A DNA stretch of 64,000 nt, from assembly GCF_003144535.1 (NCBI RefSeq), contig NZ_PHFJ01000006.1, positions 1 through 64,000 of the forward strand. Reading direction: 5' to 3'. Within the stretch, counting starts at the first letter, position 1; every line of letters starts with the position of its first letter. Shown in pieces: positions 20,853-30,976 of this stretch. The translations under genes were made by a program, and so were the position numbers. The notes under the pieces are model-generated. The model did not search any database. It was not told the origin of the DNA and saw nothing but the letters and a program-made list of their open reading frames with translations. This DNA comes from Proteus penneri (GTDB lineage Bacteria > Pseudomonadota > Gammaproteobacteria > Enterobacterales > Enterobacteriaceae).

Positions 20853-21114
20853 TTCAAGGTGTAGCTAGGCGACAAATGAATGAGTCGCTAGGAACATACA
20901 ATAGTATGTGACTAGTGCGAATGAGTGCAGTCAACAACGCTACAACTTGAAGTATGACGAGTAGCTAGGAGCATACATAAGTATGTGACTACTGCGAATG
21001 AGTACAGTCAACAACGCTACAACTTGAAGTATGACGAGTAGCTAGGAGCATACATAAGTATGTGACTACTGCGAATGAATGTAGTCAACAACGCTACAAC
21101 TTGAAGTATAACGA
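20853..21114. repeat. Dispersed-type element with three tandem 77-bp units
   Basis: Three direct copies of a 77-bp unit start at 20884, 20961 and 21038 and end at 21114. Units 2 and 3 are nearly identical; unit 1 differs at several bases. Each contains the small palindrome CATAC...GTATG and ends ACTTGAAGTATGACGA. The whole is bracketed by an imperfect inverted repeat, TTCAAGGTGTAGC (20853-20865) and GCTACAACTTGAA (21093-21105). The pattern resembles short palindromic dispersed elements of enteric genomes, expanded internally. There is no coding capacity. The remaining udp-YidB interval (20634-20852) shows nothing else recognisable. Confidence 0.85.
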
Positions 21115-21185
21115 GTATAGCGCGTACACTACCCGCCCTTAAAACAAACATCTTAATGTGACACACACCTGTCACTGGAGTAAAC

Positions 21186-21578
21186 ATGAGCTTATTTAAC
21201 CAAATTGCAAGCCTATTGGGTGGCGAAAAAATCAATCAATATAAAACTGTCCTCGACTGGGTTGAGTCTCAAGGTGGCATTGAAGGCTTAATAAAGCAAT
21301 TTGATACAGCGGGTTTAAGTGAGCTTATTCAATCTTGGATAAGTACAAATACAAATTTACCTATCAGTGCTGAACAAATCGTAGCGGTTTTTTCATCACC
21401 TGTTATTAATGAACTTGCGTCAAAAATTAATTTAAGTGCAACTGAAGCCTCTGAAATGACGGCACAATACCTACCTAAATTAATTGATAAAGTCACGCCA
21501 GATGGCGTTGTGCCTAAAGACTTAGATTTAGTCAGTGCGGGGATGGATATTTTGAAAGCGAAAATTTTCGGTGGCTAA
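21186..21578 (+). CDS. YidB-like DUF937 family protein
   Basis: This 130-residue protein resembles E. coli YidB (132 aa), a DUF937 protein of unknown function. It begins MSLFNQIASLLGG and contains repeated short helical segments and the conserved C-terminal block YLPKLIDKVTPDGVVPKD. There is no signal peptide or membrane helix. The GGAG ribosome-binding site 8 bp before ATG supports the start. It stands alone on the plus strand between the 77-bp repeats and the convergent membrane gene. Confidence 0.8.
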   Translation: MSLFNQIASLLGGEKINQYKTVLDWVESQGGIEGLIKQFDTAGLSELIQSWISTNTNLPISAEQIVAVFSSPVINELASKINLSATEASEMTAQYLPKLIDKVTPDGVVPKDLDLVSAGMDILKAKIFGG

Positions 21579-21659
21579 ATAAATACGCTATTTTAATGCG
21601 TTTTCCCTTACAAGCCCCCATAAGAGAGAACGCATCATATTTTTAATCATCAAAATTGA

Positions 21660-22487
21660 TTACAGCAAACCCTCTTCAATCAACGCTTCATGAAAACGTT
21701 GCTTCTCTTCTGGCGTTGCTTGAATACGTTCTAAAGGCACATCCAAAGCATAAGGGATATTCTGTTGTGGTGAATAAACGGCTAATACGTAGGTGTTTCC
21801 ATTTTGCTCAATCACAATAGGCGGTGTTTTCTTATTCCCTGAATAAGTAATACGAATATCTTTACCCTCTAAATTAAGATGATAAGTGGCAATAAATTGC
21901 TTATTACTTACAACCACTTTCGCAGGAACAGCGATTAATTTTAAAGGCTGAGTGCCCACTGATAATAATGCTTTTCTCACTTTACTTGTCAGTATTTGAC
22001 GATAAATAAAAAATATCACGCAAAAACCAAATAATCCGACAAAAATAATCGTGCTAATTAAACGAAGCCAAATATTATCTATCGCCACATCAACGGTCAT
22101 TTTAGTCAGATCGTTTTCATCCGCAACGGGTTCAACCAATATATCTTTATTGCCAAAATCAAGAAAAGTAAAATTACGTGAAACCTCGTTACCTTCATAC
22201 CGTAAATCAACACTACAATTAGTTAAAATAAATAGTTTTGAACGACAAGAGCCATCAACATCAGCATTAATAAATACGGGATTTTTACTAATTTGGTAAT
22301 CATAAACAATATTAGGAATTTGATAAGCACTAAATACAGTCAATGCTAACATCACAATCACTAAAAATAAGGTACGGAATAGTCCACCATCGCCTCTTAG
22401 TGGAACTAATTTCAAAGGTCGAGTTGGAAAAGCATCTAATATTTTATCCGAAAGTTGAATGCTCGTTTGCACAATAATTATATCCAT
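21660..22487 (-). CDS. Uncharacterised inner-membrane protein
   Basis: I do not recognise this 275-residue protein. Two hydrophobic helices are visible (about 38-60 and 149-171). They flank a segment of about 90 residues that is probably periplasmic and contains two close cysteines (CRSKLFILTNC, about 81-91), possibly a disulfide. The C-terminal 100 residues are soluble and beta-rich. The topology suggests a small bitopic sensor or assembly factor with a cytoplasmic tail. It is monocistronic and convergent with the YidB-like gene. No catalytic motif is seen. Confidence 0.65.
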   Translation of the reverse strand: MDIIIVQTSIQLSDKILDAFPTRPLKLVPLRGDGGLFRTLFLVIVMLALTVFSAYQIPNIVYDYQISKNPVFINADVDGSCRSKLFILTNCSVDLRYEGNEVSRNFTFLDFGNKDILVEPVADENDLTKMTVDVAIDNIWLRLISTIIFVGLFGFCVIFFIYRQILTSKVRKALLSVGTQPLKLIAVPAKVVVSNKQFIATYHLNLEGKDIRITYSGNKKTPPIVIEQNGNTYVLAVYSPQQNIPYALDVPLERIQATPEEKQRFHEALIEEGLL

Positions 22488-22584
22488 AAAATTAGAGAAT
22501 TTTTGCAGTATAACAACTCTCTAGAATATCAATAATAAGATTTGCTCCTAGTTTTAATTAATACTCTTTTTTATTTATATAAAA

Positions 22585-22647
22585 TTAGCCTGCTATTTGG
22601 ATAGAGTGACTTTTTATCAAAGTAACCATTCAAAAATAGCAGGCTAA
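22585..22647 (-). terminator. Long inverted repeat, probable metE terminator
   Basis: TTAGCCTGCTATTT (22585-22598) and AAATAGCAGGCTAA (22634-22647) form a 14-bp perfect stem with a 35-base loop. On the minus strand it is followed by TTTATATAAA. The stem lies 16 bp after the metE stop. Confidence 0.7.
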
Positions 22648-22662
22648 CAAGTAATTATTTTA

Positions 22663-24936
22663 TTATGCGTTCTGACGTAAATATTTAGCAGCTTCAACCA
22701 TATTTGCTAATGCTGCACGTGTTTCAGGCCAGCCTCGTGTTTTTAATCCACAATCTGGATTTACCCATAAACGCTCTGCAGGAATACGTGATTGCGCTTT
22801 TCTTAATAATCCCACAATCCACTCTACATTTGGCACGTTAGGCGAGTGAATATCATAAACACCTGGCCCAATTTCATTTGGGTAATCAAAGTGTTCAAAG
22901 GCTTCTAAAAGCTCCATATCTGAACGTGATGTCTCAATAGTAATCACATCTGCATCCAAGGCCGCGATAGATCCCATGATGTCGTTAAACTCGCAATAAC
23001 ACATATGCGTGTGGATTTGTGTTTCATCATCAGCAACAGCGGCACTTAATTTAAAAGCATCGACTGCCCAGTCAAGATAAGCCTGCCACTCATTACGACG
23101 TAACGGTAATCCTTCACGTAACGCTGGCTCATCAATTTGAATAATACCAATACCCGCTTTTTGTAAATCATCCACTTCATCACGCAGTGCTAACGCGATC
23201 TGTTTTGCAATGGTTTCACGCGTCACATCCTCACGAGGGAACGACCAACATAAAATTGTCACAGGGCCTGTTAACATGCCTTTGACTGGCTTTTCAGTTA
23301 ATGATTGTGCGTAAGTTGCCCAATCCACGGTAATAGGGGCTGGGCGACTAATATCACCGATAATCACTGGTGGTTTTACACAACGTGAACCATAGCTTTG
23401 TACCCAGCCATTTTGCGTAAACACATAACCATCAAAATGCTCACCAAAATACTCTACCATGTCGTTACGTTCAGCTTCACCATGAACTAATACGTCGAGG
23501 CCTAGGTTTTCTTGCTCCGTTATCGCTTGCTTAATATGCTCACTGATATTTGTGCGATAAGCAGCCGTATCGATACGCCCTTTCTTAAAATCAAGGCGCA
23601 CAGTACGAATTTCTGTTGTTTGTGGGAATGAGCCAATTGTGGTGGTTGGCCATAATGGCAAATTAAACCGTGCACGTTGTATTTCTGCGCGTTGGGTATA
23701 AGGTGAATTTCTTTCACTGTCTTGCGCTTCAATTGCCTGTAAACGAGCTTCAACTTTTGCATTATGTACACGGGTTGAGTGCTGACGTTGACGAATTGGT
23801 GCACTGTACTGTGCCAATTGATCATCATACTCGCCTTCGGGCGCATTTAGTGCCTTAGTCAACAAAGCGACTTCTTCACATTTCTGAACAGCAAAAGCAA
23901 ACCAGCTTTTTACTTCATCATCAAGTTTCGTTTCTGCATTTAAATCAATTGGGCTATGCAGTAATGAACAAGATGTTCCGATCCACAAAGGACGTTTACC
24001 TTTGAGCACAATCACTTGCTGATAACGTGCACTTAAATCGGCTTTCCAAACATTTCGACCATTAATGGCACCTAATGACAGCACCCAATCTTTAGGTAAT
24101 ACTTGATGTAAGTGCTGCAAATCATCTTGCCCTGCTGAAATATCAACATGAAGCCCATTAACGGGTAAGTTTTTAATAATATCAAGATGATGAGAAATAC
24201 CATCAAAATAGGTCGTCAGCAGTAATTTAACTTGCCCCGTTAATGTTTGATAAGCTGTTTGATACGCATTTTGCCATTCAACAGGTAAATCCAGTACTAA
24301 AGCCGGCTCATCAATTTGCACCCACTCAATACCTTTCTCTTTTAATGCAGAAATAACTTGTTGATAGATAGGTAAAATATCTTTCAATAGCGTTAATCTA
24401 TCAAATTCAGGGCCTTTTACTTTACCTAGCCACAAGTAAGTCACTGGGCCGAGTAAAACGGGTTTTATTTTATGACCAAGAGCTAATGCTTCATCGACTT
24501 CTTCTAGTAGCTCTTTCCATGCAAAGGTAAATGACTGGCCTTGCTGAAATTCAGGCACGATATAGTGATAGTTAGTATTAAACCATTTCGTCATTTCAGA
24601 TGCCGCAACAGGTTTACCTGTTGGCGCTCTACCACGAGCGACTCTAAATAGGGTATCAAGATCAAGTGAGCCATCTTCATTACGATGACGAGGTGGCACG
24701 TTGCCTAACAATAGACTTGTTCCTAATACTTGGTCATACCAAGCAAAATCACCAACAGGTAATAATTCAACACCCGCATCTGCTTGTTGTTGCCAGTGAC
24801 GAGCACGAAGTTCTTTACCAACAGCGATAAGTTCTTCTTGTGAAATCTTGCCTGCCCAATAATTTTCTTGTGCTTTTTTTAGCTCTCTATCTAAGCCAAT
24901 ACGAGGGAAACCCAGTGTGTGATTGCGAATTGTCAT
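22663..24936 (-). CDS. metE: Cobalamin-independent methionine synthase MetE
   Basis: MetE transfers the methyl group of 5-methyltetrahydropteroyl-tri-L-glutamate to homocysteine without B12. The 757 residues match the E. coli length (753). The N-terminal TIM barrel begins [18 protein letters not shown]. The C-terminal catalytic barrel carries [27 protein letters not shown], the zinc ligands in [12 protein letters not shown] and the last Cys in [13 protein letters not shown]. It is divergent from metR, with MetJ-like boxes between them, the conserved enteric arrangement. Confidence 0.97.
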   Translation of the reverse strand: MTIRNHTLGFPRIGLDRELKKAQENYWAGKISQEELIAVGKELRARHWQQQADAGVELLPVGDFAWYDQVLGTSLLLGNVPPRHRNEDGSLDLDTLFRVARGRAPTGKPVAASEMTKWFNTNYHYIVPEFQQGQSFTFAWKELLEEVDEALALGHKIKPVLLGPVTYLWLGKVKGPEFDRLTLLKDILPIYQQVISALKEKGIEWVQIDEPALVLDLPVEWQNAYQTAYQTLTGQVKLLLTTYFDGISHHLDIIKNLPVNGLHVDISAGQDDLQHLHQVLPKDWVLSLGAINGRNVWKADLSARYQQVIVLKGKRPLWIGTSCSLLHSPIDLNAETKLDDEVKSWFAFAVQKCEEVALLTKALNAPEGEYDDQLAQYSAPIRQRQHSTRVHNAKVEARLQAIEAQDSERNSPYTQRAEIQRARFNLPLWPTTTIGSFPQTTEIRTVRLDFKKGRIDTAAYRTNISEHIKQAITEQENLGLDVLVHGEAERNDMVEYFGEHFDGYVFTQNGWVQSYGSRCVKPPVIIGDISRPAPITVDWATYAQSLTEKPVKGMLTGPVTILCWSFPREDVTRETIAKQIALALRDEVDDLQKAGIGIIQIDEPALREGLPLRRNEWQAYLDWAVDAFKLSAAVADDETQIHTHMCYCEFNDIMGSIAALDADVITIETSRSDMELLEAFEHFDYPNEIGPGVYDIHSPNVPNVEWIVGLLRKAQSRIPAERLWVNPDCGLKTRGWPETRAALANMVEAAKYLRQNA

Positions 24937-24954
24937 AATTAAAATCCTATTTTT

Positions 24955-24978
24955 AGCCGTCTAGATGTTTACACATCC
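24955..24978. promoter_or_regulatory. Tandem MetJ boxes in the metE-metR intergenic region
   Basis: Three contiguous 8-bp units, AGCCGTCT, AGATGTTT and ACACATCC, match the met box AGACGTCT at 7, 6 and 5 of 8 positions. Tandem weak boxes are the usual binding architecture of the MetJ-SAM repressor. The array sits 19 bp upstream of metE. Confidence 0.7.
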
Positions 24979-25042
24979 ATAATCTACAGGTAGTGTATAA
25001 ATCACAAGCGCAAATTTTTCATCAACAACTTGAAGGTTTCTC

Positions 25043-25996
25043 ATGATAGAAATAAAACACTTAAAAACGATATTGGCACTAAAGCACACAGGCTCTCTTG
25101 CCAATGCAGCAAATCAATTGCATCAAACACAATCTGCCCTTTCGCATCAATTCAGTGAATTAGAGCATCGTCTTGGTTATCGAATTTTTGTGCGTAAAAG
25201 CCAACCACTGCGTTTCACACCACAAGGAGATGTGTTGGTTAAGTTAGCCGAAGAAGTATTGCCTATCGTTCGTAGAGCACTCGATACATGTAATGAACCT
25301 GGGAGTGTGAGTTTGAATATTGCGATTGAATGCCACAGTTGTATTCAATGGTTAACACCCGCATTACAGCAATATCGCCAGACATGGCCTGAAGTCAATG
25401 TCGATTTCCATTCGGGGGTTACGTTTGATCCACAACCTGCATTACTACAACGTGAATTAGATGTCGTGCTAACTTCTGATATTTTAGATGATGCACGTTT
25501 ACACTACACGCCGCTATTTGACTATGAAGTGAAATTAGTTTTATCGCCCGATCACCCTCTTGCTAACCGCTTACATATTCAACCACAAGATTTAATTGCA
25601 GAAACCTTATTTATTTATCCTGTGCAAAGAGAACGTTTTGATGTATGGCGCCATTTTTTACAACCTGCGGGGATCACACCACATTTTAAACATGTCGATA
25701 ATACGCTGTTGTTAATTCAAATGGTTGCAGCCGGTATGGGAATTGCTGCATTACCTCATTGGGCTGTTGAGAATTTTGAAAAACAAGGATTAGTAGTGAC
25801 AAAAACATTAGGCGAGGGATTATGGAGCCGATTATATGCTGCTAACCGTCTTGGAGAGCAACATCAACCGGCAATTAGAGAGTTTATTCGCTTATCAGGC
25901 CAGCATGCTGTTAACAATCTTCCTTTTGTAAAACAGGTCGGCGTATCCAGCGTCGATGGATCCAAAGTGATGCAACAATCAGGCTCGCGCCTATGA
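25043..25996 (+). CDS. metR: LysR-type regulator MetR
   Basis: MetR activates metE and other methionine genes with homocysteine as co-regulator. The 317 residues equal the E. coli length. An N-terminal winged helix-turn-helix (about 1-60, [20 protein letters not shown]) is followed by a periplasmic-binding-like effector domain with the conserved [12 protein letters not shown] segment (about 99-110). It is divergent from metE. Its last 86 bp overlap the 3' end of yigM on the other strand. Confidence 0.95.
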   Translation: MIEIKHLKTILALKHTGSLANAANQLHQTQSALSHQFSELEHRLGYRIFVRKSQPLRFTPQGDVLVKLAEEVLPIVRRALDTCNEPGSVSLNIAIECHSCIQWLTPALQQYRQTWPEVNVDFHSGVTFDPQPALLQRELDVVLTSDILDDARLHYTPLFDYEVKLVLSPDHPLANRLHIQPQDLIAETLFIYPVQRERFDVWRHFLQPAGITPHFKHVDNTLLLIQMVAAGMGIAALPHWAVENFEKQGLVVTKTLGEGLWSRLYAANRLGEQHQPAIREFIRLSGQHAVNNLPFVKQVGVSSVDGSKVMQQSGSRL

Positions 25997-26783
25997 TGAA
26001 ACTTGGCCAATTTGGATGTTGCTGCCAAATAGAAAAATTCACTAATAATCCTGCTGGAACCATCATGTTATTCATAATAGCTAAGGTTCCAGCATCAACT
26101 TGTGTGGCACCATAGTTCCACATGAAATACCCTATTCCAGAAGCGCCAATTCCTAACCAGAGTAAAACACCCCATTGTAGTGATGTTGTTGGCATTTTCT
26201 GCCAATCGGCAAAACACAATGCACCAACCAATGAAACAACAACAGCACCAAGATAAAACCAAGAAAACGCATGATGTTGTGGAATTGGATGTACTTCCAT
26301 TAATCGTTTATAACCCACTTGACCAATAGCAAAGAAAATATTAGCAAGTTGCACTAATAACAATCCATACCAAAAATCATCACTTAAATGATCATAGCGA
26401 ATTATTGCCGCACCTAATACTGCTAATAATGAGCTAAATGCATAACCCCAACGTAATTTCTGACGCTCTAATAAATCATAAATTAACGTAACATAAAGCG
26501 GTGTTAATACAGTAAACAGTAAAAATTCTGCGACGGTCAAATAGTTATAAGCATGGAAGACAAACAGATACATAATGCCGAGTTGGCAGGCTCCCACACT
26601 CATATAAAGCAAAATCACCTTAAAACGAATTCCCTTCCAACGTAAGAAAGGCAAGAAGACCAAAGCAGCCAAAGAAACGCGGATAAGAACAGAGAGCCAA
26701 CTATCAACCTGACCCGCGAGATACTCGCCGATCAGGCTAAAAGAGGCTGCCCATAACAGTGTTGTAATAATGAGCAACCACAT
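25911..26783 (-). CDS. yigM: EamA/DMT-family transporter YigM (putative biotin uptake)
   Basis: This 290-residue protein is hydrophobic throughout with about ten predicted helices in two EamA repeats. Its position, convergent with metR, is that of E. coli yigM, which has been linked to biotin uptake. It is only 3 bp downstream of yjcE, so it may be its operon partner. The last 28 codons lie inside the antisense 3' end of metR. Family assignment is firm; the substrate is inferred from synteny. Confidence 0.8.
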   Translation of the reverse strand: MWLLIITTLLWAASFSLIGEYLAGQVDSWLSVLIRVSLAALVFLPFLRWKGIRFKVILLYMSVGACQLGIMYLFVFHAYNYLTVAEFLLFTVLTPLYVTLIYDLLERQKLRWGYAFSSLLAVLGAAIIRYDHLSDDFWYGLLLVQLANIFFAIGQVGYKRLMEVHPIPQHHAFSWFYLGAVVVSLVGALCFADWQKMPTTSLQWGVLLWLGIGASGIGYFMWNYGATQVDAGTLAIMNNMMVPAGLLVNFSIWQQHPNWPSFIIGASLIVASLWIHRRWIRRPVLQKEDC

Positions 26784-26785
26784 AA

Positions 26786-28435
26786 TTAACTATCTTTCTC
26801 TACTAACAACGCTTCCATTAAATCCAACTCATGTAGCAATAATTGGAGCGTTTCATTACTAATTTTTCGCGTTGCTCTTAAATGGTAAAGTTCACCACGC
26901 TCAGCACGTAATGCCGTTAAACGAAAACGTCTTTCGAGATCTTCCTCTAACGCGTTATGGAGCATCTCATCTTGATCCGCAGTACGACGTCGTAAATATC
27001 CTGTAACACGAGAAGCAACTTCATTGATTTCTTCCGCATCCAACTGCTCTTCAGTACTTGCAGCTAAGCGCTCTTCCATTTTATTCAGACTAACAATTGC
27101 CACTTCTGCCATCACTTTCCGTGCATAGCGAACTTCATTTTTATCTGCTTCTTTATCAGTTGTCTTCACGCCTTTTAATAAGAAAGGAAGTGAAATGATA
27201 CCCACTAAAATCGACAGTAAAATAACACCAGCAGCAATAAAGATAATTTGATAACGTCCCGGGAAAGTGCTGCCATCAGTTAAAAAGAGTGGAATAGAAA
27301 GCGCACCTGCAAGCGTAATGGCACCACGAACACCCGCAAATGACGATAACCACAACTCACGCGTTGTATAATTAGCGAAATCAAGCGGATGCTTTTTCAT
27401 AAAGATCCGGCTAGTTTTCTTCATTAACCATAACCACGTAAATCGCAGGAGCAGCAGTGCAAAGTAGATAACGAAAACTGCCGCAAACAGCATCCAGACT
27501 TCAACTTCTGGGTCAAGATCTGCTTGAATAACAGAGCTAGTCCAAATAATAGGAAGCTGTAAGCCCAGCATGATAAAGACAAGGCCGTTAAAGACAAATT
27601 CAAGCATTGACCATACGCTATCAGCACGTAAGCGCATCGCAAGAGGCGCATTCCTGATAACGCCAGATTTACTGATAGTCATACCGGCGGCAACAGCCGC
27701 TAAAATACCAGAAAAACCAATATGTTCTGCAATAAGGTAAGAGGCAAAAGGTAGCAACAACATAAAAACGATTTGTGTAGCGGGGTCGTCTCCGCTCCAA
27801 CGGCTCATCAATCGTAAAGATTTACTGTAAATTAAGGTGACACCAATACCTGCTAATAATCCGCCTATGGCGACTTTGAAAAATTCAAGGGTTGCACCAC
27901 CCACAGTAAATACCATCGTGCCCATTGCCACAGCAACCGCAAATTTCAAGGCGACCAGACCCGAAGCATCATTCATTAGTGCTTCGCCTTCTAATATGCC
28001 CATTATTCGCTTAGGTATTCGCCCTTTACCAACGATGGAAGAGAGTGCGACCGCATCCGTTGGCGAAAGTACTGCCGCCAACGCAAATGCCGAAATAAGA
28101 GGGATACTTGGCATCATCCAATAAATCAGATAACCGATACCCACAACGGTCACCATAACTAAAACAAGCACTAGAATAAAAATCTCACGCCCATTTTGAA
28201 TAAACTCTCGTGTCGGTGTTTTCCAACCATCAACAAAAAGTAAAGGTGGGATCAATAGAACGAGGAATAATTCAGGATCAAAAGTGACATGTAAACCAAA
28301 CTGAGGCCATGCCAATAAAGCCCCTATCACAATCTGTATTAATGGTAACGGAACACGAAAGGGAATTAATTTTGTGATAACTCCCGAAACTGAAACCACC
28401 AGTATTAAAATCAAAATAGTAAAGAAAATTTCCAT
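26786..28435 (-). CDS. yjcE: CPA1-family Na+/H+ antiporter YjcE
   Basis: This is a cation:proton antiporter of the inner membrane. The 549 residues equal E. coli YjcE and align along the full length. Helices fill the first 420 residues and include FALAAVLSPTDAVALSSIVG (about 118-137) and GEALMNDASGLVALKFAVAV (about 149-168), the ion-binding NDAS region. A cytoplasmic helical domain of about 130 residues closes the protein. In E. coli yjcE is next to yjcD (ghxP), and here ghxP lies 1 kb away, so part of that neighbourhood has been kept but interrupted. Confidence 0.93.
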   Translation of the reverse strand: MEIFFTILILILVVSVSGVITKLIPFRVPLPLIQIVIGALLAWPQFGLHVTFDPELFLVLLIPPLLFVDGWKTPTREFIQNGREIFILVLVLVMVTVVGIGYLIYWMMPSIPLISAFALAAVLSPTDAVALSSIVGKGRIPKRIMGILEGEALMNDASGLVALKFAVAVAMGTMVFTVGGATLEFFKVAIGGLLAGIGVTLIYSKSLRLMSRWSGDDPATQIVFMLLLPFASYLIAEHIGFSGILAAVAAGMTISKSGVIRNAPLAMRLRADSVWSMLEFVFNGLVFIMLGLQLPIIWTSSVIQADLDPEVEVWMLFAAVFVIYFALLLLRFTWLWLMKKTSRIFMKKHPLDFANYTTRELWLSSFAGVRGAITLAGALSIPLFLTDGSTFPGRYQIIFIAAGVILLSILVGIISLPFLLKGVKTTDKEADKNEVRYARKVMAEVAIVSLNKMEERLAASTEEQLDAEEINEVASRVTGYLRRRTADQDEMLHNALEEDLERRFRLTALRAERGELYHLRATRKISNETLQLLLHELDLMEALLVEKDS

Positions 28436-28833
28436 GTTACCCTTACATGCCTATTTTTATCCTGAAACCAGCCATTTCCCCTTATAAAAGGGAAACCTAC
28501 CGAACGATAAAGAAACATATTATGTAAAATTCGCGCATCGTACTTTTCTTTATCAATGTATCTATGCTTATTTTAAACAGATCCCACATAGACTCTGTGA
28601 GAATATTTAAAAATTAAGATTAATCGTAGCTAACACCGCACATTGTACACAATTTATTGTTCTCTATTTATTAACGGCATTAATTCTAGAAAGCATACGT
28701 TTTTATTTCTCTTTTTCAGTCTAAGCAATGTAATAGACCGTATAAAAACGTAAAACGTTAAGTTATTAAATAAAAAATCATAGATAAATAACAATTACGA
28801 TTAAATTTGAGAGCTAACGCGTAATGCTAATGA
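28436..28833. other. Intergenic region with no gene recognised
   Basis: This 398-bp AT-rich gap lies between the yjcE start and the yhhY stop. It should carry the yjcE promoter. I see no ORF with a ribosome-binding site, no strong hairpin with a T-tract and no recognisable operator. Confidence 0.5.
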
Positions 28834-29337
28834 TTATTCAATTGTTCTTAACATCGACATCATGACAACATCACAATATTTACCTTCTTTAAAAGCAGCT
28901 TTACGGCGTACACCTTCAACTTCAAAACCTAGTTTCTTATACAGATGCAAACCTCTTTCGTTGTCTGAATACACTTCTAATTCTAATCGTGTGGCTGCTA
29001 ACCAGTTGAAAGCATAATCAATTGCTGTCTTAATAAGTAATTTACCAACACCTTTTCCTGAGTATTCAGCGCCAACACCGATACCAAAACTGACAATGTG
29101 GCGACGACGAGGATGATTATCGATTATCAGTGCTAAATGCCCCGCGACTTGATCATCAATAGTTGCAACAAAATGAGGAATATTTTGTTCTGAAAATTCA
29201 AGTAATCTTTTTTTCCACATCGTGACCGAAGGGTAAGGAAATTGGCAAGTACAAATATATAAATCAGGATGAGTATATAACTGTTGAATTGCGGCTGCGT
29301 CGTCTGGCTCACCATGGCGTATTTTTATTTCTTGCAT
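28834..29337 (-). CDS. yhhY: GNAT-family N-acetyltransferase YhhY-like
   Basis: This 167-residue protein resembles E. coli YhhY (162 aa), which acetylates certain free amino acids. The GNAT acetyl-CoA motif is GVGAEYSGKGVGKLL (about 105-119), preceded by the VAGHLALIID beta strands and followed by VYSDNERGLHLYKKLGFEVEG. I chose the ATG at 29337 over the in-frame TTG at 29349 because GGTAG lies at the right distance upstream of it. It is monocistronic. Confidence 0.82.
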   Translation of the reverse strand: MQEIKIRHGEPDDAAAIQQLYTHPDLYICTCQFPYPSVTMWKKRLLEFSEQNIPHFVATIDDQVAGHLALIIDNHPRRRHIVSFGIGVGAEYSGKGVGKLLIKTAIDYAFNWLAATRLELEVYSDNERGLHLYKKLGFEVEGVRRKAAFKEGKYCDVVMMSMLRTIE

Positions 29338-29410
29338 ATATTCTACCAAAAATTTAACAACTAGACTTTATTTCGACAATAGCGAATAAAAGTAGATAAA
29401 TAAATAGCAA

Positions 29411-29440
29411 AAAGGCGGAATAAAAATATATTCCGCCTTT
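29411..29440 (-). terminator. Intrinsic terminator of ghxP
   Basis: AAAGGCGGAAT (29411-29421) and ATTCCGCCTTT (29430-29440) form an 11-bp stem. On the minus strand the 3' arm ends in TTT and T/A-rich sequence follows. It lies 25 bp after the ghxP stop and may also work on the plus strand. Confidence 0.85.
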
Positions 29441-29464
29441 TGTCTTTAAAACCGATTATTTAAA

Positions 29465-30811
29465 TTAAATTGCCCACTCACCCGCATAAAATGCCACTAA
29501 AGCAATAGTAATTAATACAGTACCAATATTGAGTTTACGCCATTCACCTGCAAAGACACGACCAATAACCAAACAGCCGAAACCTAACATAATACCGGTG
29601 ACAATATTACACGTTAAAACAATAAATACAGCGCACACCATGCCTGACATTGCATCAACAAAATCACTAAAATCTAACTTAGTGACGTTACCTAGCATCA
29701 ATAAACCCACATACATTAATGCTGGTGCCGTTGCATAAGCGGGAACTAAATAAGAGAGAGGCGATAAGAAAAGGATCAATAAAAATAAAATGCCCACCAC
29801 TGTTGCGGTTAATCCAGTTTTACCACCAGCGGCTGTTCCTGCAGCAGATTCAACATAAACCGCAGCTGGTGCGGCGCCAATAACGCCCGCAAAAATGCTA
29901 CTAACAGAGTCAGAAGTCAGCGCTTTTCCGCCATTAATAATTTGCCCGCGTTTATCTAATAAGTTTGCTTGACCTGCAACAGCACGAATAGTCCCGGTTG
30001 CATCAAAAATAGCGGTCATTACTAATGCTAATACGCTAGGTAAAACTAAAGGTTGTAATGCTCCTTTAATATCCATTGCGAATAATAAAGAAAGTCCATC
30101 TTCACCCAATTGAGGCATTTTAAAAACACCTTGGTATTTCACATTAGGATCGAAAATCAGCCCAATAATCGAAATGGCAACAATCACTAATAATACGCCA
30201 CCTGGAACTTTGCGTTTTTCTAATCCGAAAATAGCGGCTAATCCTGCAAGTGACATCAGAACAGAAAATGAAGTGAATTTACCCATTGCCACAGGCAAAC
30301 CATCAAAGGGGTTTTTAACGACAAGCCCAACACTATTGGCGGCAATTAAAAGTAAAAATAAACCTATCCCTATTCCTGCGCCATGAGCAATACCTGTCGG
30401 AATATTTTTTAAGATCCAAGTACGAATGCCAGTTAATGAGAATACAGTGAATAAACACCCCATTAAGAATACGGCGCCTAATGCAACAGGCACAGAGATG
30501 TTTTGTCCCAAAACCAAGCTAAAAGCGGTAAATGCTGTTAATGAAATAGCACAACCAATCGCCATAGGAAGATTTGCCCACAATCCCATGAGAAGAGAGC
30601 CCAATCCCGCGACTAAACAGGTTGCAATAAAAACCGCTGTATGTGGAAAACCAGCTTGTCCTAACATACTAGGAACAACAATCACGGAATACACCATAGC
30701 CAGAAATGTCGTCAAACCGGCGATCATTTCTTTGCGAACAGTAGTACCACGAGCTGTAAGTTTAAAATAGCTATCCAGTTTACCTGTGCTTGCTGATTGA
30801 TTAGCAGACAT
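29465..30811 (-). CDS. ghxP: Guanine/hypoxanthine permease GhxP
   Basis: GhxP is an NCS2-family proton symporter for guanine and hypoxanthine. With the ATG at 30811 (AGAGGA 5 bp upstream) the protein has 448 residues, one fewer than E. coli GhxP, and aligns from the first residues. Key blocks are [37 protein letters not shown], the substrate-site [18 protein letters not shown] and [20 protein letters not shown]. An in-frame TTG at 30847 would add 12 unaligned residues and is rejected. Three PurR-like boxes upstream support purine repression. Confidence 0.94.
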   Translation of the reverse strand: MSANQSASTGKLDSYFKLTARGTTVRKEMIAGLTTFLAMVYSVIVVPSMLGQAGFPHTAVFIATCLVAGLGSLLMGLWANLPMAIGCAISLTAFTAFSLVLGQNISVPVALGAVFLMGCLFTVFSLTGIRTWILKNIPTGIAHGAGIGIGLFLLLIAANSVGLVVKNPFDGLPVAMGKFTSFSVLMSLAGLAAIFGLEKRKVPGGVLLVIVAISIIGLIFDPNVKYQGVFKMPQLGEDGLSLLFAMDIKGALQPLVLPSVLALVMTAIFDATGTIRAVAGQANLLDKRGQIINGGKALTSDSVSSIFAGVIGAAPAAVYVESAAGTAAGGKTGLTATVVGILFLLILFLSPLSYLVPAYATAPALMYVGLLMLGNVTKLDFSDFVDAMSGMVCAVFIVLTCNIVTGIMLGFGCLVIGRVFAGEWRKLNIGTVLITIALVAFYAGEWAI

Positions 30812-30851
30812 TACATTCCTCTGACATAAAAACGGTTCACTCTCCAAAAAA

Positions 30852-30976
30852 ACGGAAACGATTACGTATCAATTAAAATAACCTCTTACCGATAAAAATC
30901 TTAAGAGGGAGTCAAAAAGCAAACGTTTGGTTTTTTGTGTGGACTGAGTGAGAGAATTTGACGCAAACGATTATCT
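30852..30976. promoter_or_regulatory. Three PurR-like operators upstream of ghxP
   Basis: Three 16-bp sites resemble the PurR consensus ACGCAAACGTTTGCGT: ACGGAAACGATTACGT (30852-30867), AAGCAAACGTTTGGTT (30917-30932, with the intact CAAACGTTTG core) and ACGCAAACGATTATCT (30961-30976, strong left half). They lie 41-165 bp before the chosen ghxP start. Repression by PurR with hypoxanthine or guanine is inferred. Confidence 0.75.

Noticed and set aside
20884-21114. CRISPR-like array
   Set aside because: The 77-bp units follow each other directly with no unique spacers and no cas genes nearby, so it is a tandem repeat.
21017-21235. 72-codon frame running through the tandem repeats
   Set aside because: It depends on repeat sequence and ends inside the YidB-like gene on the other strand.
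25031-25043. MetR binding site TGAA-N5-CTCA
   Set aside because: It lacks one half-site base and overlaps the metR ribosome-binding region, so I do not call it.
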